A DNA stretch of 38,287 nucleotides from positions 1 to 38,287 of IMG/VR virus record IMGVR_UViG_3300035670_000610; one strand, given 5' to 3'. A program made the position numbers and the translations under genes. The notes beneath the pieces were generated by a model. The model made no database searches. It saw only the letters and a program-made list of their open reading frames with translations, and was not told where the DNA came from. Positions within the stretch are counted from its first letter, which is position 1; every line of letters starts with the position of its first letter. Shown here in pieces: positions 15,414 to 23,996 of the stretch. The stretch is from a virus.

Positions 15414-15789
15414 AGGCCTTCAGGTGTTTCATGTCGCGATAGACCGCGAAGCTGCTGTCACCTTCGACCGCCACCCGGATGGCCATGACAGCGGTCTGCA
15501 TGGCTTCAGCGTAAACACTTCCATCGCCTTCGGAGATGAGCGCTTTGCCGAGCTCTCCCACCTCTTCGACCAGAGCCGCGAAGCTGTGAATGGAACTGGG
15601 GAATTTGCCGCGAGCACGAGCGAGCTCTTTAATGACGTGACCAACGAACACGACATCGTCTTCCGTGAGATGGTTTGCTGGCTCGCCAAAAAGCGCGGTG
15701 AGCATTTCGTTTGTGGACGGCATGCGGACCACCGTGGGGATTTTGGAGCGTTTGACGGGCTGGCGTTTGGTGATGGGCTTGGCTTTCAT
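15412..15789 (-). CDS. MazG-like nucleotide pyrophosphohydrolase domain protein
   Basis: 125 aa from ATG 15789. After a basic N-terminal tail, residues ~68-85 read FAALVEEVGELGKAL, the EExxE helix of MazG-like all-alpha NTP pyrophosphohydrolases. The following EAMQTAVMAIRVA helix lacks the usual second acidic pair, so activity is uncertain. Such proteins adjust nucleotide or alarmone pools. It lies just downstream of the MuB-like gene. Confidence 0.6.
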   Translation of the reverse strand: MKAKPITKRQPVKRSKIPTVVRMPSTNEMLTALFGEPANHLTEDDVVFVGHVIKELARARGKFPSSIHSFAALVEEVGELGKALISEGDGSVYAEAMQTAVMAIRVAVEGDSSFAVYRDMKHLKA

Positions 15790-15799
15790 GGTGTTAAAA

Positions 15800-15845
15800 A
15801 TCGAGAACGAGAACGAGAACGAGAACGAGTAGGAGGAGTAGGAGG
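15800..15845. repeat. GAGAAC and AGGAGT tandem repeats
   Basis: Four to five GAGAAC hexamers followed by TAGGAGG units fill the gap between MuB-like and MazG-like genes. It is another gap-specific repeat word. Confidence 0.85.
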
Positions 15846-15854
15846 GGATGAGGT

Positions 15855-16862
15855 TCAGCGGCGCTTTTGCTCGGTGGCGATGGCGGTGAAGAAGGCTTCT
15901 TTCGTGCTGGCCTCGCCTTTGTTGACCTCCCGCAGGAAGCGTGCGGTGGCCTTGGCGACGAATTTGAGGCAGCCGTTGCCACGGGCGGTTTCGCGCAGGC
16001 GGGCGGCGACGGCGTCGATCTCGGCAGCGGTGAGCACCACGCCCCGGGCGAGCAGGAAGGCGCGGATGTCGTCGTGTCCAAGCACAAGCTGGATGCGCTC
16101 CGCGAGGCGGTTGCCAATGAGCTGCTTCACCTCCATGTAGGTGTCCCGCGAGCTCGTGAGCCGGTCCCAGAGCTGCGGAATCGCGGTGGCGACGATGATC
16201 GTCGGCGTCAGGTTGATGAGGGCCTTCAGCGTGTTGAGGCCTTGAGGGCAAAGGTGGTGAGCCTCTTCAACAACCAGGCAGCGGCGCTGGCCTTTGAGCT
16301 TCGTGATGACCTCCTTCATCAGCGCGTCACGGCGCGCAGGCAGATCCTTGATGCCCAGCTCCTCCGCGATGGCCCGCAGCAGCGGCACGGCGGTATTGCG
16401 GTTGTCCTTCTTCCACACATCGAGCGCCTCGACCACGACCATGAGGCCGCCGTAGGGCTTGCCGAGCATCACCTGGATGGCACTGGTCTTGCCCACACCG
16501 GACTCGCCCTGGATCAGAATGAAGCGGTCATTGCCCTTCGTGAGGCGCGTTTCGAGATACGAGCGGCACAGTTCGACCGGGCCGGTCAAGGTGGGGATGA
16601 GGCTGTCATCAGCGGCGCTGTCGGCATCCTTGATCTGGCGCCAGACGTGCGCGTAGCTGTCGCTCCACTTGTCGAGGTCGAGCTGCGCATAGTCCGCACC
16701 AATGATCTTGTTGTAGGTGCGGTCTGTGCCGAGCTCCGGGTATTGACGCAGGAGCGCGGCCTTCGTCAGGCCGAAATCGGCGCGGTAGGTTTCGATGTTT
16801 GACGCGGCCTCGCTCAACTGGCGGGCGGTGTCTGTGTCAGGGGCGGGAGGGGTGGCATTCAT
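15855..16862 (-). CDS. MuB-like transposition AAA ATPase
   Basis: 335 aa. Walker A is GESGVGKT at ~119-126 and Walker B is CLVVEEAHH at ~195-203, followed by an AAA core and a C-terminal helical region. The N-terminal ~90 residues look like the small DNA-binding domain of MuB (312 aa in Mu). MuB binds target DNA, stimulates MuA and mediates target immunity. Unlike Mu, eight small genes separate it from the transposase gene, though both lie in the same leftward operon. Confidence 0.9.
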   Translation of the reverse strand: MNATPPAPDTDTARQLSEAASNIETYRADFGLTKAALLRQYPELGTDRTYNKIIGADYAQLDLDKWSDSYAHVWRQIKDADSAADDSLIPTLTGPVELCRSYLETRLTKGNDRFILIQGESGVGKTSAIQVMLGKPYGGLMVVVEALDVWKKDNRNTAVPLLRAIAEELGIKDLPARRDALMKEVITKLKGQRRCLVVEEAHHLCPQGLNTLKALINLTPTIIVATAIPQLWDRLTSSRDTYMEVKQLIGNRLAERIQLVLGHDDIRAFLLARGVVLTAAEIDAVAARLRETARGNGCLKFVAKATARFLREVNKGEASTKEAFFTAIATEQKRR

Positions 16863-17007
16863 GGGCTGTTCGGATCTGGGAGGGTTCGAGCGTCTTCATG
16901 GAGCCTCCGGTTCGCTGCTCGCGGCGGGCCGGGGGTTTTGGTTTTAAGAGGTTCGCAGTTCGCGGTTCGCGGTTTGTGACTGACTCACTGGCTACTGACT
17001 CACTGAC
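16863..17007. repeat. Gap upstream of MuB-like gene: GTTCGC and CACTGACT repeats
   Basis: Contains GTTCGCN units (around 16910-16925 and 16950-16975) and a CACTGACT array (16980-17005). A T-rich stretch GGGGGTTTTGGTTTT lies between. A 20-codon frame from ATG near 16900 exists but has no support. Confidence 0.75.
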
Positions 17008-17520
17008 TCACTGGCGCGGCGGGGGGGTGACGCCTTGGATCTGCATGGCGTGGCGCGTCACCGTGGCGTCGATGTCGGCCAGGCAGCGCTCGACCGCACC
17101 GGCGGGCAGGAGCTGGCGCTTACCGCCCCAGGCGGCGGCGCGCACCTTCAGCTCGTGACGCAGGTTGGAGAGGCGCACGAGGCGCTTCGCTTGCGGTGTG
17201 ATGTCCGGCGCCGGACTCTCCCACGAATGCAGCTCGCGGCCGGCGATGAGCTCGGCCCGGGCGTAGTTTTCGAGCTGGTCGCGCAGCTCCCGCAGGGCGA
17301 AGCTCTCGCTCTGCGCCGTCTTGGCGAACCGCTTGAAAGGCGGCAGCGTCACGAGGTGCATGTCTGTGTCCGGCACCGGACGCACGACAGCCTTCGTCAT
17401 CGCGACTGAGAGCCAGGCGTTGACGCGATCCGTCAACGCATCCGTGGCGGGAGGGCAAGCCTCCGGGCCTGCCGAAGTCGGCAACGCCGGAGCGTTGCCC
17501 TCCAGGGCGGGCGCGTTCAC
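17008..17520 (-). CDS. Hypothetical early protein (170 aa)
   Basis: I choose GTG 17520, which overlaps the upstream stop as GTGA. The N-terminal ~25 residues are encoded by a 54-bp palindrome. A second perfect hairpin (17417-17439, 9-bp arms GCGTTGACG/CGTCAACGC) follows in the coding region. The rest is helical and basic, with LRELRDQLENYARAELIAG and LVRLSNLRHELKVRAAAWGG. No family recognised. Confidence 0.65.
   Translation of the reverse strand: MNAPALEGNAPALPTSAGPEACPPATDALTDRVNAWLSVAMTKAVVRPVPDTDMHLVTLPPFKRFAKTAQSESFALRELRDQLENYARAELIAGRELHSWESPAPDITPQAKRLVRLSNLRHELKVRAAAWGGKRQLLPAGAVERCLADIDATVTRHAMQIQGVTPPPRQ
17417..17439. repeat. Perfect 9-bp-arm hairpin in coding DNA
   Basis: GCGTTGACG, a five-base loop CGATC, and CGTCAACGC, just beside the 54-bp palindrome in the same gene. 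It could be a protein-binding site or a transcript hairpin. Confidence 0.6.
17450..17503. repeat. 54-bp palindromic element inside a coding region, second copy
   Basis: Arms GGAGGGCAA/TTGCCCTCC with inner TGCCGA/TCGGCA, homologous over its length to 5434-5487. It is read in frame as PALPTSAGPEACPP. Confidence 0.8.
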
Positions 17521-17822
17521 GACACACCTCCCGGCAGAAGGTCCATCTGCGTGAGGCTGCCTTTGACGACGCACTCGAAGGCATGCCAGTCGCCCGTGCT
17601 GGTCACAGTCACTACTTCATCGATCTGCTTCAAAGGGCGACGCGGCGGGGTGATGGCGATCTCACCCGCGCCACAGTTCAGGACTTTGGCAGCGCAGGCC
17701 AGCACGGCGGACTCAGCACTGGAGGTGCTGGAGGCCTCCTTGCGGTCACGCAGATCCATGGACACGGCCTTGAATTGGCCGGCGCGCTCCCAGCGCACGC
17801 GGATAAGGCAATGCGTCCTCAT
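17517..17822 (-). CDS. Hypothetical early protein (101 aa)
   Basis: ATGA overlap with the upstream gene and GTGA overlap with the downstream gene, so it is translated in a coupled string. Predicted alpha/beta: MRTHCLIRVRWERAG, a helix with ESAVLACAAKVL, then two strands. No catalytic motif. Unknown function. Confidence 0.65.
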   Translation of the reverse strand: MRTHCLIRVRWERAGQFKAVSMDLRDRKEASSTSSAESAVLACAAKVLNCGAGEIAITPPRRPLKQIDEVVTVTSTGDWHAFECVVKGSLTQMDLLPGGVS

Positions 17823-18376
17823 GCGTCCTCCTGTCCATCCACCTTGGCGGCGGCTTTGTAGTCAAACGACACGTTGCTCTTCTTGATGCCGGCCTTGTCG
17901 GTCTGGGTGCAGGCGGAGATGAACTTGGCGGCGATGCTCTTCGGCAGGCGCTCGGCACAGGCGGCGCGGAAACGCACGCCGTTGTCAAAGAGGTTCTCCC
18001 ACTTCGAGGGCGGCTCGAAGAACTTCTTCAACGCCTTCGGAGCCTCGCCTTCGCTCATCTCCTCGCAGAGCAACGCGATCAGCTCCTTGTGCTTGTCGCT
18101 GCCATCCCGGAAGCTCTGAATGATGAGGTCGGAGGCGAAGACGATGGGCAGCTTGTGGCGCGCCCCGGAGAGCACCATGCGGCGACCTTCGCGCTTGTCG
18201 TCTTTGAGCGGCTCATGGCGCTCGCTGTGGGCGAGCGCGTAGGCCTCAAGGCGGGCCTCAATGCCTTTCTTCTCGACACTGAGCTTCTGGATCTCCGCGT
18301 TGATCTCGGCAACGCGGTCGGTGAGCGCGGGGATTTCCGCCTCGGTGGGGAGTTTGATTTCGGGTTTGGTCTTCAT
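17819..18376 (-). CDS. Early coiled-coil protein, possibly Gam-like (185 aa)
   Basis: Residues ~12-52 form a coiled coil (VAEINAEIQKLSVEKKGIEARLEAYALAH) followed by a short beta section, KLPIVFASDLIIQS, and a helical C-terminus. Mu Gam, which binds DNA ends and blocks exonucleases, has a long coiled coil followed by a small beta domain and is encoded among the early genes. The resemblance is of layout only; it could be an unrelated protein. Confidence 0.6.
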   Translation of the reverse strand: MKTKPEIKLPTEAEIPALTDRVAEINAEIQKLSVEKKGIEARLEAYALAHSERHEPLKDDKREGRRMVLSGARHKLPIVFASDLIIQSFRDGSDKHKELIALLCEEMSEGEAPKALKKFFEPPSKWENLFDNGVRFRAACAERLPKSIAAKFISACTQTDKAGIKKSNVSFDYKAAAKVDGQEDA

Positions 18377-18377
18377 G

Positions 18378-18412
18378 GTCTGGATGCTGGATGCTTGATC
18401 CTGGATGCTGGA
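18378..18412. repeat. GGATGCT short tandem repeat
   Basis: GGATGCT/TGATCCT heptamers between two early genes, related to the large array at 27499-27650 read on the opposite strand. Confidence 0.75.
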
Positions 18413-18757
18413 TTAGGAGCCGAGGCGGCCTTCGAGAATGCCGATGCGCTTGGCGATGGCGGCGAGCTCGCGGTGCTCCGGCGTGCGCTTCTCCGTGGCG
18501 CGATGCAGTTGGGTGGTGAGCTGGCGGATCTCGGCGCGGAGCGGTTTGGCAAAGGCCCTCGACTGGACGCCCAGCTCGCGGGAGAGACGCGACCAGTTGC
18601 GGTCGATCTCATCGCGCAGGCGGGCGATGCGGGCGCGATTGCGACGCTCGGCAACGCTGAGCGTCTTCGTAAGCCGCGCCTCGCGGGCGCGGAGTTGTTT
18701 GAGCTCGCGGGCTTGCTCGCGAGTCATGTCGGGCGGGGTGGTGGCGGTGGCGTTCAT
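18413..18757 (-). CDS. Coiled-coil early protein (114 aa)
   Basis: Start ATG 18757 (MNATATTPPDM). The protein is nearly all helix with heavy Arg/Glu charge (REQARELKQLRAREARL), predicted coiled coil throughout. It shares this style with the neighbours at 19092-19421 and 19470-19856. No family recognised. Confidence 0.6.
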   Translation of the reverse strand: MNATATTPPDMTREQARELKQLRAREARLTKTLSVAERRNRARIARLRDEIDRNWSRLSRELGVQSRAFAKPLRAEIRQLTTQLHRATEKRTPEHRELAAIAKRIGILEGRLGS

Positions 18758-18777
18758 GGGAATGGATGAATGGATGA

Positions 18778-19053
18778 TCACGCGGGCTTGAGATGAGCCC
18801 AGCCGGCCGATGGAGGCTCATCAGAGTCGCCATCTCTCCACGCCTGCGCTTCGAGCACAGCGGCCTGGCAGGACTCCAGGAGGTCATCCCAAGACAGGTC
18901 GTCATTGATGTCGAGTTCTCCGCTGAGGTAGCGGATCTGGTGATCGATGTTGTCGTGATTATCGTCGCCGAACGCGCTGTAATGCGGGACGTAGGCTTTG
19001 CAGGCTTGGAGGCTGGCGATTTCGGCGGCGACTTCTGTTTCGGTGCGTTTCAT
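18778..19053 (-). CDS. Acidic small early protein (91 aa)
   Basis: Start ATG 19053. Begins MKRTETEVAAEIASLQACKAY and continues with an Asp-rich stretch (FGDDNHDNIDHQI), ending WAHLKPA. Strong negative charge; it could be a DNA mimic or regulator, but there is no motif to decide. Confidence 0.6.
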   Translation of the reverse strand: MKRTETEVAAEIASLQACKAYVPHYSAFGDDNHDNIDHQIRYLSGELDINDDLSWDDLLESCQAAVLEAQAWRDGDSDEPPSAGWAHLKPA

Positions 19054-19091
19054 ATGGGTGCTGGGTGCTGGCGTGGAATGATGGTGGTGTC

Positions 19092-19421
19092 TCAGCCGGC
19101 GAGGCCGATCTGGCGGGCCTCGCGGTAGGCCTTGAGGCGGAGGCCTTCGGCGGCCTCGATCTCCAGACCGAGGGCGAGCGCGCGGTTGAAGGCGCGTTCG
19201 CTGAGAACTTCGGGGGTGGGCAGGCGGGCTTCGAGCGTGTGAATCTCGGTATAAAGACGAGAGAGCTCGATGCGGAGGCGCTGGGCATCCCGCAGCGCTT
19301 GCGGTTGCGCCGGGCTGCCGTGCCAATCACTGACACGGTCGGCGAGCTCAAGGCGGCGGGCGAGACGGGTGGCGGCGGACTGCTTGGCGCCGATGGACTG
19401 GTAGAGTTGGCGGACGGTCAT
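19092..19421 (-). CDS. Helical early protein (109 aa)
   Basis: Starts MTVRQLYQSIGAKQSAATRLARRLE, then an Arg/Glu/Leu-rich helical body. The first ~25 residues might hold a small HTH. The GATCTCT repeat lies immediately upstream. Unknown function. Confidence 0.6.
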   Translation of the reverse strand: MTVRQLYQSIGAKQSAATRLARRLELADRVSDWHGSPAQPQALRDAQRLRIELSRLYTEIHTLEARLPTPEVLSERAFNRALALGLEIEAAEGLRLKAYREARQIGLAG

Positions 19422-19424
19422 GGT

Positions 19425-19466
19425 GTTCTCGATCTCTGATTTCTGATTTCTGATCTCTGATCTCTG
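19425..19466. repeat. GATTTCT/GATCTCT tandem repeat
   Basis: Five heptamers GATCTCT or GATTTCT between two small early genes. Confidence 0.85.
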
Positions 19467-19469
19467 GCC

Positions 19470-19856
19470 TCAAAACCCATCCCCGGAGGCGTAGTGATGG
19501 GCGATCATCTCGGCGGTGGCGGGATCGTCCCAGGCGAGGCCGCTGATTTCGTTTCGCGGGGCCTCGCGGGGCGCCTCTGGCGCGTCGGAGTCGGCGGCGA
19601 GGGTTGTGACAGCGGAAACCGGCGGCGATGCGTCAAATCGCGTTTCTGCGCGTCGCGGAAAAAGTTCCGCCGTGGTGCCGTTGGCGATGAGGTCGCGCTC
19701 CACCTTGGTGAGCAGGCTCAGCTCGTGCTCGTAGGCCTCAATGCGCGTGATGATTTTGAGGATGACGCGCTTGAGGCGGCGGGCCGTGTGGTTCCGGCGC
19801 GCGCGGGCGCTGTCACGCGCGGCGCGGAGTTGTTCAAGGGAGGGAGGGCGGTTCAT
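19470..19856 (-). CDS. Early protein with coiled coil and acidic tail (128 aa)
   Basis: N-terminal basic coiled coil (RAARDSARARRNHTARRLKR), a short conserved-looking middle, and a low-complexity Ala/Pro/Asp tail ending ETAEMIAHHYASGDGF-like. First gene downstream of the transposase, separated by an AATGACG array. Unknown. Confidence 0.6.
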   Translation of the reverse strand: MNRPPSLEQLRAARDSARARRNHTARRLKRVILKIITRIEAYEHELSLLTKVERDLIANGTTAELFPRRAETRFDASPPVSAVTTLAADSDAPEAPREAPRNEISGLAWDDPATAEMIAHHYASGDGF

Positions 19857-19895
19857 GGAGTGACGAATGACGAATGCGGAATGACGAATGCGGCG
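19857..19895. repeat. AATGACG tandem repeat (GGCTTCGAG continues into the gene)
   Basis: AATGACG units at 19859-19890, directly adjoining a GGCTTCGAG nonamer array (19908-19940) inside the 3' end of the transposase gene. Confidence 0.8.
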
Positions 19896-21866
19896 TCACT
19901 CCAGGGAGGCTTCGAGGGCTTCGAGGGCTTCGAGGGCGGCGAGGGCGGCGGAGCGTGAATGGTCTTGAGCGTGGCGGGTGGGGCCGTGCGCAGTCGCATA
20001 AGCAGCGGTCTGGCCGGGGCGTCCCCGGTCGGCCTCGCCGATGCCCGCGCGGGGATCAGCCGCGCTGCGGAGGTCGCCGCCACGCTCAAGGGATTCGTCG
20101 GCAAACACGGAGGTTTGCCCTCCGACCGGCGGGGCGCCGCTGTCGAGGTTCAGCGGCGCGAGCGCGTCGCCCTCCGAAGCCGCAAGGCGAAGGAGGGGAT
20201 CGGCGCTGCCTTTGCGGATCGTGCGCACCTGGCCGCGTGACACGACGCTGGACACGCGCACGTGCTTCTTCGCCGCCTTGATGATGCGCGTCTCCGCCCG
20301 CACGGCGCTCTGGGTCTTGCGGCGGCCGTCGAAGTCGGCGGTCTCCGGCGCATCGCTCCACTGTGGAGCATGCGCGGCGTGCGGCAGGATGCCCAGCGGC
20401 AGGCCGATGGGGAAGCGGCGCGGATTCTGCGGATGGTCCGGATGCAGACCATTGAAGACATGGCAGCCGAGATCCGGGCGGGCCGGGTGGAAGGCGGCGA
20501 GCACACGCCAGCCGTGCGGCAGCCAGGCGTTCCAGTCCCACTGCGGCGCGAAGCCCTCGGCGGTGAAGAGGAAGGGCAGCTCGTAACCTTTGGCGCGCAG
20601 GCTCACGTGCGCATTGCGCACGGTGACAGCGGCCTTCACCGGCAGGAAGCGCCAGCGATGTTCAGCAGGAAGATCGCGACGCACTGCCGATGAGAACAAT
20701 TCAGCAGGCACGACCTTCTTCGCCCCGAACAAATGCGGGCGGCGCTTGGCTTCGTGGTTGAAGCGGTCCAGCACATCCGCCGAGATGTCCGCACGGGCGG
20801 CGGCGGTCGGGAATTTGGCGATGGCGCTGACGTTGCCATTCAGCGCGAGACGATGCAGGCGCGCATTGGCTTCGTGTTCGCCACGCTCGCGGCCGATGTC
20901 GAGCGTCTCATGGGCCGCGAGGTTCTGGCGATGATTGAAGCTGCCTTCGATGGTGCCCTTTTGCCGCGATTTGAAGGCCTGCATCACGCCGATGGGGCCG
21001 CCAGCGGAGATGTCGATGCCACCCCAGCGCAGCGAGGCGCACTCCGGCGTGTGCCACCAGGCTTTCGGCAGCGGGGAGCCAAACCAGAAGTTGTTGTCCC
21101 AGGGGCCGCGCTCAATGCGGGCGCGCAGCGGCAGGCCATGGGCGTCGATGAGTTCGAGCAGGAAGTCGGCCTGGTCTTCGATGCGGTAGCCGTCGCTGTC
21201 GCGGCTCACGGCGCGCATGCCGAGGTAGAAGGATGAGTACACGTCGATGGCCTTCAGCGTCTGTCGGTTCACGCGCGGCCTGCCGTCCTCGTCGATCTCC
21301 AGCCAGGGCGTGTTCTCGGATTCGTCATCAAACTCCCAGAGAGCGTTGGCGAAGAGCGGCTGGCTGGCGCCGGACTCATCCTTGTAGATGAGACCACGCG
21401 GGCGGGCGGGCTCGACTGCGGCCAAGGCTTTCGGCCCGTGGAAGGCCGCGCGCTCCTCATCGGTGAGGATGCAGGCGCGCATAAACCAGCGCGGCCAGAC
21501 TTCATCCGTGCGCTTCTCAGCGGCTCCATCGAAGACGGCGGCCAGCTTCGCGTGCGTTTCCGCCGTGCAGCAGTCCGAACGCAAAAGCAGATCCGCCGCG
21601 AGACGGCGGCTGCGCTTCGTGAGCATGCCCAGCTTCAGCACCGCGATCTCGTCCGGCGTGAGCGCGTGGTCATCACGCGGTCCCGTGGCGTAGTTTTTGG
21701 CCACGGCGGCCTCGGCATCGCCGGAGTCCTTCAGCTTCGCCAGGCGGCGGCACAGCGTCGGCTCGCTCACGCCGTAGCGCAGGGCGAGACTCTTCTGAGT
21801 CCAGCCCTGGGTGAGGAGCGTGGCGGCTTCGTGCAGTTGCATGGCGGTGAGGTCGGGCATGAGCAT
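19896..21866 (-). CDS. MuA-like DDE transposase
   Basis: About 656 aa (MuA has 663). I choose ATG 21866; the open frame above it is translated repeat. Residues ~20-45 form an HTH (GWTQKSLALRYGVSEPTLCRRL). The catalytic core has WEFDD (D180/181), WDNNF (D257) and GTIEGSFNHRQNL (E307), the expected DDE triad of rve/MuA transposases. The C-terminal ~70 residues are low complexity, ending in repeat-encoded ALEALEALEASLE. It carries out replicative transposition and integration of the phage. Confidence 0.9.
   Translation of the reverse strand: MLMPDLTAMQLHEAATLLTQGWTQKSLALRYGVSEPTLCRRLAKLKDSGDAEAAVAKNYATGPRDDHALTPDEIAVLKLGMLTKRSRRLAADLLLRSDCCTAETHAKLAAVFDGAAEKRTDEVWPRWFMRACILTDEERAAFHGPKALAAVEPARPRGLIYKDESGASQPLFANALWEFDDESENTPWLEIDEDGRPRVNRQTLKAIDVYSSFYLGMRAVSRDSDGYRIEDQADFLLELIDAHGLPLRARIERGPWDNNFWFGSPLPKAWWHTPECASLRWGGIDISAGGPIGVMQAFKSRQKGTIEGSFNHRQNLAAHETLDIGRERGEHEANARLHRLALNGNVSAIAKFPTAAARADISADVLDRFNHEAKRRPHLFGAKKVVPAELFSSAVRRDLPAEHRWRFLPVKAAVTVRNAHVSLRAKGYELPFLFTAEGFAPQWDWNAWLPHGWRVLAAFHPARPDLGCHVFNGLHPDHPQNPRRFPIGLPLGILPHAAHAPQWSDAPETADFDGRRKTQSAVRAETRIIKAAKKHVRVSSVVSRGQVRTIRKGSADPLLRLAASEGDALAPLNLDSGAPPVGGQTSVFADESLERGGDLRSAADPRAGIGEADRGRPGQTAAYATAHGPTRHAQDHSRSAALAALEALEALEASLE
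20098..20123. repeat. Half copy of the 54-bp coding palindrome
   Basis: TCGGCAAACACGGAGG through TTGCCCTCC, matching the right half of the elements at 5434 and 17450. It lies in frame in the transposase C-terminal region (QTSVFADES). Confidence 0.7.
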
Positions 21867-21896
21867 GCGGCGAGTGACGGGCGAGAGCGGGCGCGA

Positions 21897-21910
21897 TGAA
21901 ATGGGTCTAG
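21897..21910 (+). promoter_or_regulatory. Internal copy of the phage end site, upstream of the transposase
   Basis: TGAAATGGGTCTAG is identical over 14 bases to the left terminus (135-148) and lies 30 bp upstream of the chosen transposase start. After the site comes AGCGGGAC, also present just inside the left end (181-187). It could be an operator for transposase autoregulation, an internal enhancer-like site, or a relic of an older phage end. Confidence 0.65.
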
Positions 21911-22152
21911 CGGGACTTCGAGCGAAGAGCGGAGGGCGAAGAGCGGAGGGCTTTCTTTGAGCCACGCGGGCGGCTCACATTGATGCCGGACTTGCCGCCG
22001 GTGAGCTTCTTCTCGGCATCGCGGAGCGCAGCGGCTGCGGCAAAATTTTGGTCGATGATCGCCGCCTCCTTCAAGCAACGCAGCGTGACGATGCGCTCGG
22101 AGACAAGCAGCGGCTTGAGCGCCTTCGTCAGGGAGTTCATGGTGATTTTCAC
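21907..22152 (-). CDS. Small protein between ParB-like and transposase (81 aa)
   Basis: GTG 22152 overlaps the ParB-like stop as GTGA; ATG 22140 is an alternative. The middle (QNFAAAAALRDAEKKL) resembles the UVR motif of UvrB/UvrC-binding helices. The C-terminus (ALRSSPSALRSKSR) is translated AGAGCGGAGGGCGA repeat. Its stop overlaps the internal end site. Function unknown; the UVR likeness is weak. Confidence 0.6.
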   Translation of the reverse strand: MKITMNSLTKALKPLLVSERIVTLRCLKEAAIIDQNFAAAAALRDAEKKLTGGKSGINVSRPRGSKKALRSSPSALRSKSR

Positions 22153-23216
22153 GACTCGCCTCCTTTCTTGCTAAGCTTGGCAAAGAGGGCGGCGCGGACA
22201 TCGTCCGGCCAGGTGAGGGCGGAGTCGGTGAGATCCTTGATGACCTCAATGCGTCCGGCCTGATCGATGCTGCTCCATTCCTTCCACATCGTGGAGCCGA
22301 AGCTCTTGATCTTGGAGCGCAGCGTCATCCACAGCACGGGGCTGTCCTTGTTGACATCGTTGCGCACCTGCCCGGCGGTGGCGAAGTAGGAGCCCATGGC
22401 CTTCAGTGCCGCGCCGAGGCTGTAGGACTTGCGGTCATCGTCCTCGCCATCCGCCTCGATCACGCCGTTGAAGATCTTGTCCTCTTCAATCTCGCGGAAG
22501 TGTTTCGGGAGCGTGTTGTGGCTCTTCGCATCATCCGGCAGGCCGCTGGCGGCCAGGGCCTGGGCACGCCAGACGCTCCACGGCATGTCGAGCGCCATGT
22601 TGGCATCGCGGAAGGCCAGCCAGCTTTCGTTGTCGTCGGGATTGAGGTCGAGCCAGTCGGCAATGAGCTTGTCCGCACGGGTCATGTAATCCCGCTCCAG
22701 CTTCACGGCCTGCTGAAGCAGATCGACGCTGAGATTGGACTTCAGGGCGAGGGATTCGAGGGTGTCTGTTTCTGAAAGCCGATTGAATCGGCTTTCAGAA
22801 CCAGCGCGGACCGCTCGGGCATTCGCCGCGCTGGCCTCCCGGCCCGCTTGCGCGGCTTTCGCGGCCATGTGGCGGAGGGCGTAGGCGCGGGCGGATTTGC
22901 TGTAATGGCGGCGCTGGAGGAGCTTCTCACAGACCAGCTCCGCCGGGTTGCTGAACTCGATCACGTCGCAGGGCAGCTCGACGAGCTTGTCGATGCGCAG
23001 CGCGGCGAGGAGACGGTGGCGGCCGTCCTCGACCTCGTTGAGGACGTTCACTTGCAGCGGGTCGTGAATGAGGCGCTCCGGTTTGACGCCGCGCTTCAGC
23101 TTGGCGGTGAAGTCCGCCACGAGCAGCTCCACGAGGGCGCGGTCTTCGGGCGTTTGGGAGACCGCCGCGTGGACGCTGAGGTCGAATTTGTTGATCCAGG
23201 TGATGGCGCGGGACAT
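22149..23216 (-). CDS. ParB-like protein in the transposition operon
   Basis: 355 aa. GRHRLLAAL near residues 65-73 is the box of the ParB/sulfiredoxin-like N-terminal domain; a helical region with HTH-like SNLSVDLLQQAVKL follows. ParB-like proteins occur beside transposase genes in some Mu-like phages, where their role is unclear (regulation, segregation or nuclease). The coding region contains a perfect 31-bp palindrome (22770-22800). It is upstream of and coupled to the transposase genes. Confidence 0.8.
   Translation of the reverse strand: MSRAITWINKFDLSVHAAVSQTPEDRALVELLVADFTAKLKRGVKPERLIHDPLQVNVLNEVEDGRHRLLAALRIDKLVELPCDVIEFSNPAELVCEKLLQRRHYSKSARAYALRHMAAKAAQAGREASAANARAVRAGSESRFNRLSETDTLESLALKSNLSVDLLQQAVKLERDYMTRADKLIADWLDLNPDDNESWLAFRDANMALDMPWSVWRAQALAASGLPDDAKSHNTLPKHFREIEEDKIFNGVIEADGEDDDRKSYSLGAALKAMGSYFATAGQVRNDVNKDSPVLWMTLRSKIKSFGSTMWKEWSSIDQAGRIEVIKDLTDSALTWPDDVRAALFAKLSKKGGES
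22770..22800. repeat. Perfect 31-bp palindrome in the ParB-like gene
   Basis: 15-bp arms TTCTGAAAGCCGATT and AATCGGCTTTCAGAA around one central G (22785). It is read in frame as ESRFNRLSET, a peptide that looks inserted into an Ala/Arg-rich helix. It could be a parS-like binding site for the encoded protein, or a palindromic insertion. Confidence 0.85.
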
Positions 23217-23219
23217 GGG

Positions 23220-23255
23220 AGACGAGACTTGGAGACTTGGAGACTTGGAGACGGG
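23220..23255. repeat. GGAGACTT tandem repeat
   Basis: Four GGAGACTT units between the ParB-like start and the stop of the upstream gene. Confidence 0.85.
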
Positions 23256-23258
23256 AGA

Positions 23259-23918
<660 letters not shown>

Positions 23919-23921
23919 GGG

Positions 23922-23968
23922 AGGGTGCGTCAGTGGGTCGGTGCGTCAGTGGGTCAGTGGGCCGGGGC
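23922..23968. repeat. GTCAGTGG/GTCGGTGC tandem repeat
   Basis: About four GTCAGTGG-type octamers between two early genes. Confidence 0.8.
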
Positions 23969-23996
23969 CGCTGGCGATGCGGCAGGCGGCGGGGTA

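Noticed and set aside
16860-16902. 20-codon frame upstream of the MuB-like gene
   Set aside because: No composition or context support beyond an ATG; runs into the ATPase start in another frame.
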